A stretch of 6,619 nucleotides of DNA from JAQVPN01 sp036170435. GTDB taxonomy: Bacteria; Patescibacteriota; Gracilibacteria; BD1-5; UBA6164. The DNA lies in assembly GCA_036170435.1 (NCBI GenBank), contig JAVHPF010000097.1:1-6619 (forward strand). The letters are read 5' to 3'. Within the stretch, counting starts at the first letter, position 1; each line of letters starts with the position of its first letter. The notes beneath the pieces were generated by a model that was not told where the DNA came from, searched no databases, and was given only the letters and a program-made list of their open reading frames with translations. Positions 1 through 5,549 of the stretch are shown here, one piece after another. The translations under genes and the position numbers were made by a program.

Positions 1-358
1 CTGAATCAGAAGCATGGATAATATTTGCATCAATAGTAAGAGCAAAATCACCTCTAATAGAACCTGGAAGAGCTTCAGTAGGATTTGTAGCACCAGTTAA
101 CATTCTAACTGTTTTAATACAATCTTTACCAGTAATAGCCATAGCAACAACAGGAGAACCAGTCATATAAGCTAAAATACCTGGGAAAAATGGTTTATCA
201 GCTAAGAAATCATAATGTTCTTCAACAACTTCTTTTGATAATTGAACTAATTTCATTCCTGAAATTTTTAATCCTTTATTTTCAAATCTAGAAACGATTG
301 CACCAATTAAACCTCTTTGAACAGTATCTGGTTTAAGTAAAACTAAAGTAGTTTGCAT
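1..358 (-). CDS. ndk: Nucleoside diphosphate kinase, N-terminal 119 residues (3' end outside window)
   Basis: NDK transfers the gamma phosphate from ATP to nucleoside diphosphates through a phosphohistidine, balancing NTP and dNTP pools in the cytoplasm. The start is ATG at 358-356, which gives the family N-terminus MQTTLVLLKPDTVQRGLIG. Visible family features are the nucleotide-binding Lys9 in LLKPD, PFFPG at 56-60, GATNP at 89-93, PGSIRGDF at 98-105 and the active-site His115 in NIIHASDS. About 20-30 C-terminal residues lie beyond the left edge (usual length is 140-150). All ten glycines are GGN; none is UGA, unlike most neighbours. There is no clear Shine-Dalgarno before the ATG, only A/T-rich leader. 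It is divergent from the gene at 499. The family assignment is essentially certain. Confidence 0.97.
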   Translation of the reverse strand, partial: MQTTLVLLKPDTVQRGLIGAIVSRFENKGLKISGMKLVQLSKEVVEEHYDFLADKPFFPGILAYMTGSPVVAMAITGKDCIKTVRMLTGATNPTEALPGSIRGDFALTIDANIIHASDS

Positions 359-393
359 AAAACTTTATGTTTAAAATATAAAATAACGCGGGT

Positions 394-435
394 ATTATAT
401 AGAAAAATTAAATAAATCAAATTTAAGAGTTTCAA
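394..435 (-). promoter_or_regulatory. Candidate promoter(s) for ndk
   Basis: On the minus strand there is a perfect TATAAT at 399-394, about 36 nt before the ndk ATG, with a weak TTGATT 15 nt upstream (420-415). An alternative further upstream is TTGAAA at 435-430, N17, TTTAAT at 412-407. The TTGAAA -35 matches those proposed for other resident genes in this window. The two hexamer pairs cannot be ranked by eye, and the surrounding A/T richness makes chance matches likely. Confidence 0.4.
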
Positions 436-449
436 AAATTGGACTTAAT

Positions 450-477
450 TTGAAATTTATGATAAAATGAGTTAAAT
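450..477 (+). promoter_or_regulatory. Candidate promoter for the gene at 499
   Basis: TTGAAA at 450-455, N16, TTAAAT at 472-477 would start transcription near 484 and leave a leader of about 15 nt without a ribosome binding site. An alternative -10 is TATGAT at 458-463. It is followed by AAAATGAG, closely resembling the CAAAATGAG that follows the malic enzyme -10, but it has no good -35. This is a weak call in A/T-rich sequence. Confidence 0.35.
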
Positions 478-498
478 TTAATTAATAATAAATTATTT

Positions 499-1128
499 AT
501 GAGTGAAAAAAATCAAGATTTATATAAATCTCCTGTAGAACAAATTAATAAAAGTTTAGATAAAGAAAAGCATCATAAAAAAATAAAAGAACTTCACGAA
601 AAATCTTTGAAAGTACAAGAAAGATATAATGCTCTTGTTAAAATTGCTGATTTATCAAAACAAATTTGAGAAAATCACAAAGTAAAAGTAGCTATAAGCC
701 CAAAAGAATCACATTACTTTTTACAAATAGACTGAAATAATCTTGATATTGCAATAAAATCATTAAATGAACTAGATACTATAATTTCAATAATTGAAAA
801 ATGAATTAAAACTAAAGAAGTAGATTCATTTAAAAAAAGTACGTGATTATGAGATAATACATTATCTCTTAATTGAGATTTAAATTTTAGAAATATTAGT
901 ATAAATGATAGTATATTACCCACTTGATTTGATTCAGAATTAGTAGATAGTAAAGATAAAATATTATCAAAAGATGAAGTAGAAGAAATATTTAAATTCA
1001 TTATGAATATAAAATGAATAAAAAAAGAAGATTGGCAAATAGAATCTACTATTTGTCGAAAAAATACAATTACAGATGAATGTAAAAATGAACTTTGACT
1101 TCCCTCAATTTCTCCTAAAAATTTTTAA
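499..1128 (+). CDS. Hypothetical protein, 209 aa, all glycines encoded by UGA
   Basis: I do not recognise this protein. Read with UGA as Gly, the frame runs from ATG at 499 to TAA at 1126-1128. It crosses nine UGA codons (667, 733, 802, 844, 850, 874, 925, 1015 and 1096; residues 57, 79, 102, 116, 118, 126, 143, 173 and 200). No GGN codon occurs in frame, so every glycine is UGA. Residues 1-50 are very rich in Lys and Glu and look helical or coiled coil. A mixed region follows, and the C-terminus holds two cysteines (186 and 195). There is no signal peptide or membrane segment, so it is probably cytoplasmic. Start choice rests on the first in-frame ATG; there is no Shine-Dalgarno. Under the standard code this stretch has no ORF beyond about 56 codons, so ordinary gene callers would miss it. 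Codon composition and the terminator at its stop support a real gene. Confidence 0.8.
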
Positions 1129-1162
1129 AATAGAGCTTATCCATCTGGATAAGCTCTATTTT
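1127..1162. terminator. Bidirectional terminator hairpin between convergent genes
   Basis: This is a perfect 16-bp inverted repeat (arms 1127-1142 and 1147-1162) with a 4-nt ATCT loop. The outer arms are A and T runs, so each strand ends in a U tract after the stem. It lies exactly between the gene at 499 and the convergent priA-like gene. Both stop codons fall within or overlap the arms (TAA 1126-1128 on plus, TAG 1158-1156 on minus). Confidence 0.93.
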
Positions 1163-2100
1163 ATTTCTTCAAACAAATTTACTATTTCATATTTTTCTTT
1201 AATTGCTTTATACATATGTTTTACAGCTGGAGTCCCTGATGCTAAAACAAGTTTTATATCAAGTAAAGTAGCTAATTTTGTAGCTACTTCTACTCAATCA
1301 TATCTAGGAGAAGAATCAGAAATATAACTATTATCGTGTTCTTCATCAATAATTATAAGTCATAAATCAGAATATGGATAAAATAATGCTGATCTAGTTC
1401 AAACAACTATTTTTATATTTCCAGTATATATTTTTTGCCAAATATCTGTTTTTTTTGCTCGTGAAATCGAAGAGTTAAGAATTACTACATTTTCTCAGAA
1501 AACCTCTTTTATATTAGTTGCAACTTGTGAAGTTAGAATAATTTCAGGAACTAGAAGCAAAACTTGTTTTCCAGATTCTATTTGGTCTTTTATTAGATTT
1601 ATATAAATTTCTGTCTTCCCTGAACCAGTAATCCCAAATAAAAGTATATTTTTTTTATCCGTTTCTTTTACTTGTAAATATGCTTCTTTTTGATTTTGAG
1701 TTAGAGATTTTGTAATATTTGTATTGTATTCCAAAGTTTTAGACTCTTTAAATTCAAATTTATTTTTTTCAATTTTTTCTAGCAAATTTCTTGGTAAAAA
1801 TATAGAGAGAACTCGATGAACAAGAGAAAAATAATACTCAGCCATCCATTTAATTAATTCTATTTGATAATCTTTTAGAATAGGAAAATCATAAACTACC
1901 GAAACTAGTGGTTTAAGTGAAATAGATTCATCACTAAAGTTATCTAAAATATCTACAACAACTGCTTTGATTATTTGTTTTCCAAAAGGAATTTCGACAA
2001 GTGCTCACAAAAATACTTGTTCCTTCAAAAAATCTGGAACAAGATATGTAAGTCAAATATCATCAAAACTTCTATCAAATGGAATTACTGTTGCAAACAT
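1156..2100 (-). CDS. priA: PriA-like primosomal protein N', short form lacking helicase lobe 2 and zinc domain
   Basis: PriA normally recognises abandoned replication forks and reloads the replicative helicase. The start is ATG at 2100 and the stop TAG at 1158-1156, giving 314 residues against roughly 700-800 in the family. Residues 1-85 match the 3'-end-binding domain (LTYLVP, then GALVEIPFGK). The usual winged-helix insert appears missing or very short. Helicase lobe 1 follows: Walker A GITGSGKT at 156-163, VPEIILTSQ at 184-192, VVGTRSALF at 232-240, DEEHD at 252-256 and motif III as SGTPA at 288-292. The protein ends about 20 residues later, so motifs IV-VI and the cysteine-rich zinc domain are absent; it has no cysteine at all. 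Six of 13 glycines are UGA (16, 32, 202, 234, 247, 269), several at conserved sites. It follows the HD gene after 7 nt, probably in one operon. PriA ancestry is very likely; helicase activity is doubtful. Confidence 0.9.
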
Positions 2101-2107
2101 TTTTTTA

Positions 2108-3253
2108 CTAATAATCAGCTAAATTTATATCTCATTTATCATTTGAATCAAAAGAATCAAGTACATCTTTTAGTAAATATGAAGCTCGTCATATAGAAAA
2201 CTGATTAACTTTTTTCTTGATATTTCTATAAATATCATTGTATGAAAAATTACCATTATTAAGTTCAATTTTGGCCTCAAAAAGTGCTGAAAAAATATCC
2301 GCTTTTTTAACTATTTTTCAGTTATGTCCATGAAATGGATTTAGCATATATTCATAAACCTCAGCTTTATATTCTTCACTAATGTATGAAAATAAATAAT
2401 CATTCATCATTGCAACTTCTACTTCTCATAAAAGTTCCTCAAAACCTGGAATTGCTTTTTTTGTTGGAGTAATAATATCTCCTGTTATAGCTTCTGGAAT
2501 ATCATGATAAAGTGCAGTTAATAAAAATTCTAGAGTATCATAATTTGCTCAATTTTCATTTTCTATTTTAGCTATTACATAAGCCAAAAATGCTATTATC
2601 ACCAAATGCGACATAACTGAAATTTTATAAATTCTTTTTTGTTGATTCCATCTAAAAGAATGTGATAATCTTCTAATTTGAAGTAAATATTTTTTGTAAT
2701 CATTATCTCTCAAAATAGTATCTAGACTCTTAATATTTTTTCTATTTTCCACGAAATATTCTTCAATATTTTTAAGAGGCACTTCATACATTCCATCAAA
2801 AACTTTTTCATTAACAGAACATTCCATAAATCAAGCATATTTTTTTGCTGCTTTTATTATTTCTAATTCTTGCACTTTAGAATTATCATAAAAAGTATTT
2901 CTAATATCTTCCTTTATAGATTCTGGAGCATCAAGAGATAAAAAATATTCTATTGATTTTTTTTCCAGAGAATCAAAAATATCAGAATCAACTTTTTTAA
3001 TATAATCCTTTGTAGATGAGTCTATGTCAGATAAAATAAGAGGAATAAAAGAATTGAAAATAATTCTTTTTATAATAAATTCCCTGTCTAATTTGTTTCA
3101 ATTTTGTTCTTCTAAATGAATCATAAAAAGAGCTATATGAATAGCAAAACCTGTATTATCTAAGTGACTAACATCTTCAATACGAGGAAAATTGTTCCAT
3201 CTTTTCATAGAAAGTCCTCTAGTTAGCATCAATTTCAAAATATGTCCTATCAT
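2108..3253 (-). CDS. Tandem HD-domain phosphohydrolase (YfbR/HD_3-like), first copy degenerate
   Basis: HD phosphohydrolases of the YfbR type are metal-dependent enzymes that typically remove phosphate from (deoxy)nucleotides. The frame runs from ATG 3253 to TAG 2110-2108 (381 residues) across seven UGA-Gly codons (52, 141, 235, 276, 312, 355, 374). The C-terminal half is a good HD domain: RWN at 201-203, His216 in SVMSHL, HDIPEAITGDIITPTKK at 250-266 (His250, Asp251, Glu254) and Asp319 in KKADIFSALFEA. The N-terminal half repeats the layout (RWN 18-20, VSH 28-30, NSFIPLILSDI at 67-77, KAAKKYAGFMEC 134-145). Its HD pair is replaced by Asn67-Ser68 and the late Asp aligns with a Lys, so it should not bind metal. 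There is no signal peptide; it is cytoplasmic. The exact substrate cannot be told. Met9 and Met16 are possible alternative starts; no Shine-Dalgarno helps decide. Confidence 0.85.
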
Positions 3254-3283
3254 AAAATTTGTTTAAATATAAAATTTAAGCCA

Positions 3284-3311
3284 ATAATACTCAAGTAATC
3301 TATTATTTCAA
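3284..3311 (-). promoter_or_regulatory. Promoter for the HD-priA operon
   Basis: On the minus strand TTGAAA at 3311-3306 is followed after 16 nt by TATTAT at 3289-3284. Transcription would begin near 3277, about 24 nt before the HD gene's ATG at 3253. The same -35 hexamer and spacing serve the divergent malic enzyme promoter. The intergenic stretch 3254-3437 holds these two promoters and nothing else I can identify. Confidence 0.6.
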
Positions 3312-3373
3312 AACAATTTTTATTTTAACATGCTTCTAATATAGCTTGAATAAAATTTAAGAGTAAAAATCAT

Positions 3374-3401
3374 TTGAAAAATTATTTATATTGAATATAA
3401 T
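3374..3401 (+). promoter_or_regulatory. Promoter for malic enzyme
   Basis: TTGAAA at 3374-3379, N16, perfect TATAAT at 3396-3401. The predicted start is near 3408, leaving a leader of about 30 nt that lacks a Shine-Dalgarno. This is the best sigma-70-type match among the resident genes. Confidence 0.68.
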
Positions 3402-3437
3402 CAAAATGAGAATTATTATTATTTTAACTTAAAAATT

Positions 3438-4571
3438 ATGGATTACGCTGCTTTAAGCTTAAAAATGCACGAAGAAAATGTAGGAAAATTGGAAACTGTT
3501 TCAAAAATAAAATTAGAAACAAAAGATGATTTGAGTATAGCTTATACTCCAGGAGTAGCTGCTCCTTGTTTAGCAATTGCAGCAGACAAAAGTCTAGCTT
3601 ATAAATATACTCTAAAATGAAATACAATTGCTGTAATTTCTGATGGAACTGCAGTTTTGGGACTTGGTGATATTTGACCAGAAGCTGGGCTTCCAGTTAT
3701 GGAATGAAAAGCAATTTTATTCAAAGAATTTGGATGAGTAAATGCTTTTCCAATAGTTCTTGGAACAAAAGATACAGAAGAAATTATACAAACTATAAAA
3801 AATATTTCACCTACTTTTGCTTGAATTAATCTAGAAGATATTTCAGCTCCAAGATGTTTTGAAATCGAAGAAAGACTTAAAGCAGAGCTTGATATTCCTG
3901 TGTTTCATGATGACCAACACTGAACTGCAATTGTAGTTTTAGCTGGGATAATTAATGGTTTAAAAATAACTGGTAAAAATAAAGAAAATATTAAAATCGT
4001 TGTAAACTGACTTGGTGCTGCTGGAACTGCCATTATAAAATTACTTCATCTTTATGGATTTTGAAATATTGTAGTTTGTGATAGCAAAGGTATAGTTAGC
4101 AAATCAAGAACTGATTTGAATGATGAAAAATTAAAAGTTTTAGAAATTACAAATTCTGAGAATATTAGCTGAACTTTACAAGATGCAATTGTTTGAAGAG
4201 ATGTATTTATATGAGTTTCAAAATGAAATGTGATAACAAAAGATGATGTAGCTAAAATGAACTCTGATTCTATGATATTTGCTATGGCTAATCCAACACC
4301 AGAAATTATGCCAGACGAAGCTCGTAAAGGTGGAGCAAGAATTATAGCAACAGGAAGATCAGATTTTCCAAATCAATTAAACAATGTACTAGTTTTCCCT
4401 GGAATATTCAAATGAGCTTTGGAAAATAGAGTTACAAAAATAACAGATGCTCACAAAATAGCAGCAGCCGAAGCATTAGCCGCTTATGTGCGAAATCCTA
4501 CAGAAGATATGATAATACCAAGTCCTCTTGATAAAAATGTAGCAAACATTATTGCAAATGCTATAAGATAG
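3438..4571 (+). CDS. Malic enzyme (short, single-domain bacterial type)
   Basis: The enzyme oxidatively decarboxylates malate to pyruvate and CO2 with reduction of NAD(P)+, in the cytoplasm. The frame runs from ATG 3438 to TAG 4569-4571, 377 residues, reading 13 of 32 glycines as UGA. Family signatures in order: catalytic Tyr36 in IAYTPGVA, KGNTIAVISDGTAVLGLGDI from 60, catalytic Lys91 in VMEGKAILFK, metal ligands Glu133-Asp134 in NLEDISAP and Asp159 in FHDDQHGT, the dinucleotide-binding loop GLGAAG at 191-196, and FAMANPTPEI, RSDFPNQLNN and IIPSP near the end. The length matches stand-alone malic enzymes; the phosphotransacetylase domain of MaeB-type enzymes is absent. The cofactor cannot be decided by eye. 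UGA falls at several family-invariant glycines (61, 80, 90, 162, 191), which gives the clearest proof of the code change. It is monocistronic, with its own promoter and terminator. Confidence 0.96.
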
Positions 4572-4573
4572 TA

Positions 4574-4601
4574 AAAAATCCCTGAAGTTTCAGGGATTTT
4601 T
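4574..4601 (+). terminator. Terminator of malic enzyme
   Basis: A stem TCCCTGA/TCAGGGA (4579-4585 with 4590-4596), extended by five A-T pairs, closes a 4-nt AGTT loop and runs into a T tract at 4597-4601. It begins 2 nt after the malic enzyme TAG. The T tract sits 2 nt upstream of the next gene's -35 box. Confidence 0.93.
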
Positions 4602-4603
4602 AT

Positions 4604-4631
4604 TTGACAAATATATTATTTCATATATAAA
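4604..4631 (+). promoter_or_regulatory. Promoter P1 of the small-gene cassette
   Basis: Perfect TTGACA at 4604-4609, N16, TATAAA at 4626-4631, predicted start near 4638, leader about 56 nt. A second TATAAT at 4646-4651 lacks a matching -35. The 34-nt stretch 4601-4634 is copied with about 27/34 identity and identical spacing at 5098-5131. The -35 is closer to consensus than those of the resident genes (TTGAAA). Confidence 0.7.
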
Positions 4632-4681
4632 TAAATTACTTTTTCTATAATTCCCCGCAAAATTAGAGGGAAAATAAATTT

Positions 4682-4687
4682 AAGGAG
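4682..4687 (+). promoter_or_regulatory. Shine-Dalgarno site for the 4694 gene
   Basis: AAGGAG lies 6 nt before the ATG at 4694 and fixes that start. No resident gene in the window with its start visible has a comparable site. Confidence 0.85.
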
Positions 4688-4693
4688 AAAAAG

Positions 4694-5068
4694 ATGAATG
4701 ATTTTCTAAAAGAATTTGGTCTTCTATACTTACAAAATAGTGAAAACCAAAATTTATCATTATTTTATAGTTTTTGTGCTTTTATTATTCTAGTCGCTAT
4801 TTTAATAAAAATTATGCCACTAAGAGGAAAAAGAAAGGAACTGTGGGAAATAATGGATGAAAAAGGAAATGACCTTGCAAAGGCTAGAAAAAATATGAAT
4901 CTAGCTTTACAAAATGAAGTAATGATAATCAAAAAGATTTTAGCTTCTGATTCAACTGAAGAAAAAGCTAAATGTCGTATTGAGTTAGTAGCAGCTGAAA
5001 ATCTTAGAGAAGAAGCTGAAAAAACATACAATGATAAACTATTTGTTCTATCTTTGTTTGTTCCATAA
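4694..5068 (+). CDS. Hypothetical single-pass membrane protein with cytoplasmic coiled coil, 124 aa
   Basis: I do not recognise this protein. Residues 1-20 are polar, residues about 22-41 form one hydrophobic helix (FYSFCAFIILVAILIKIM), and RGKRK at 44-48 follows directly. By the positive-inside rule the N-terminus is outside and the C-terminal part cytoplasmic. Residues about 46-115 are charged, rich in Glu, Lys and Ala, and look like an alpha-helical coiled coil. The last residues (LFVLSLFVP) are hydrophobic again and might touch the membrane or a partner. The start is set by AAGGAG 6 nt upstream; the stop is a double TAA. All three glycines are GGN and no in-frame UGA occurs. It has its own promoter and terminator and is followed by two other predicted envelope proteins, so a shared surface role is plausible but unproven. 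Confidence 0.85.
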   Translation: MNDFLKEFGLLYLQNSENQNLSLFYSFCAFIILVAILIKIMPLRGKRKELWEIMDEKGNDLAKARKNMNLALQNEVMIIKKILASDSTEEKAKCRIELVAAENLREEAEKTYNDKLFVLSLFVP

Positions 5069-5069
5069 T

Positions 5070-5099
5070 AAGCCCCCCGCTTTAGCGAGGGCTTTTTTA
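5070..5099 (+). terminator. GC-rich terminator after the 4694 gene
   Basis: AAGCCC (5070-5075) pairs with GGGCTT (5089-5094) and CGC (5078-5080) with GCG (5085-5087) around a TTTA loop, with a small CC/A internal loop, followed by a T run to 5098. It is unusually GC-rich for this window. The T run leads directly into the next promoter's -35 box at 5101. Confidence 0.92.
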
Positions 5100-5100
5100 T

Positions 5101-5128
5101 TTGACTTTTTAATTATTAGATATATAAA
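5101..5128 (+). promoter_or_regulatory. Promoter P2 of the small-gene cassette
   Basis: TTGACT at 5101-5106, N16, TATAAA at 5123-5128, predicted start near 5135, leader about 30 nt. It is a near copy of P1 (5098-5131 against 4601-4634) and sits, like P1, immediately after a terminator. Confidence 0.68.
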
Positions 5129-5140
5129 TAATTCAAATCA

Positions 5141-5159
5141 AAAACAAAAATCGGAGGAA
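5141..5159 (+). repeat. A-rich/Shine-Dalgarno leader repeat, copy 1
   Basis: The leader block AAAAC, five A, TCGGAGGAA precedes the 5166 gene. GGAGGA at 5153-5158 is a strong ribosome binding site 7 nt before the ATG. It rejects the longer reading from the ATG at 5031, which would overlap the previous gene and run through its terminator and P2. Copy 2 is at 5524-5543. Confidence 0.8.
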
Positions 5160-5165
5160 TCACAG

Positions 5166-5522
5166 ATGAAAAAGGAAAATTGGATACTTGTTGTACCAAT
5201 TGGTGCAGGTCTATTCGGAATAATGCTAATACTTGGACTTGGATATGGATTTGATAAAAAAGTTGAAAACATTTCAAGGCTATGTGGAGAAATAAATGGT
5301 ACTATTGGTGGAGAATTTATTTCAAATTCAGATGAAAGTCATTATGTATGTATAAATATTCCTCTTCAAAAATTTAAAGAAAATGATGAAGGAATTACAT
5401 TTTCAGTACATCCAAAGGCTAAAATGATTATAAATGATTGTGAAAAACATCATGGGAAAGTTGGAGTAAGTCTAAATTATGATATGACTTACAATGTTGA
5501 ATGCACAAATCGTGTATTTTAA
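5166..5522 (+). CDS. Hypothetical membrane-anchored extracytoplasmic protein with two Cys-pair repeats, 118 aa
   Basis: I do not recognise this protein. After MKKENW comes a Gly-rich hydrophobic helix at about 7-28, then FDKK; the N-terminus is most likely cytoplasmic and residues 30-118 extracytoplasmic, held by an uncleaved anchor. The outer part has four cysteines (40, 62, 92, 113) in two similar blocks. Each has Cys, five residues or fewer to a Gly, a second Gly about three later, an aromatic residue, then Cys-x-Asn. The Cys spacings are 22 and 21, so two within-repeat disulfides are likely. The start is set by GGAGGA 7 nt upstream and the stop is TAA. All 13 glycines are GGN; no UGA occurs, which is striking for so Gly-rich a protein in this genome. 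It is followed after 27 nt by the lipoprotein gene, probably on the same transcript. Confidence 0.85.
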   Translation: MKKENWILVVPIGAGLFGIMLILGLGYGFDKKVENISRLCGEINGTIGGEFISNSDESHYVCINIPLQKFKENDEGITFSVHPKAKMIINDCEKHHGKVGVSLNYDMTYNVECTNRVF

Positions 5523-5523
5523 A

Positions 5524-5543
5524 AAAACAAAAAATCGGAGGAA
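5524..5543 (+). repeat. A-rich/Shine-Dalgarno leader repeat, copy 2
   Basis: This is the same block as at 5141-5159 with one extra A. GGAGGA at 5537-5542 is 7 nt before the ATG at 5550, the same spacing as in copy 1. Similarity continues past both start codons (ATGAAAAA, then ATACTTGT at codons 7-9). Confidence 0.8.
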
Positions 5544-5549
5544 CTCAAT

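Noticed and set aside
714..1001. Minus-strand open frame of 95 codons opposite the 499 gene
   Set aside because: It is a shadow of the UGA-recoded plus-strand gene; it has low-complexity Ser/Leu/Ile composition and no promoter or ribosome site.
1076..1327. Plus-strand open frame of 83 codons
   Set aside because: It runs through the shared terminator and lies antisense to the conserved 3' half of the PriA-like gene, whose motifs are clear in the other frame.
1975..2196. Plus-strand open frame of 73 codons
   Set aside because: It is antisense to the start of priA and the end of the HD gene; no recognisable features.
3436..3627. Minus-strand open frame of 63 codons
   Set aside because: It is antisense to the malic enzyme N-terminus, whose catalytic motif is unambiguous.
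3438..4571. Malic enzyme, PriA and moxR as frameshifted or interrupted pseudogenes
   Set aside because: All interruptions are UGA at glycine positions with the frame kept throughout; TAA and TAG do not occur inside. A code change explains them fully.
4651..4672. Possible hairpin or riboswitch in the P1 leader (TTCCC...GGGAA)
   Set aside because: Only five base pairs around a 12-nt loop, with no conserved riboswitch features and no T tract.
4765..5031. Minus-strand open frame of 88 codons
   Set aside because: It is the mirror of the A-rich coiled-coil gene on the plus strand, and has no promoter or Shine-Dalgarno.
5031..5165. N-terminal extension of the Cys-repeat protein from ATG at 5031
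   Set aside because: It would overlap the previous gene and translate its terminator and promoter P2; GGAGGA at 5153-5158 marks ATG 5166 as the start.
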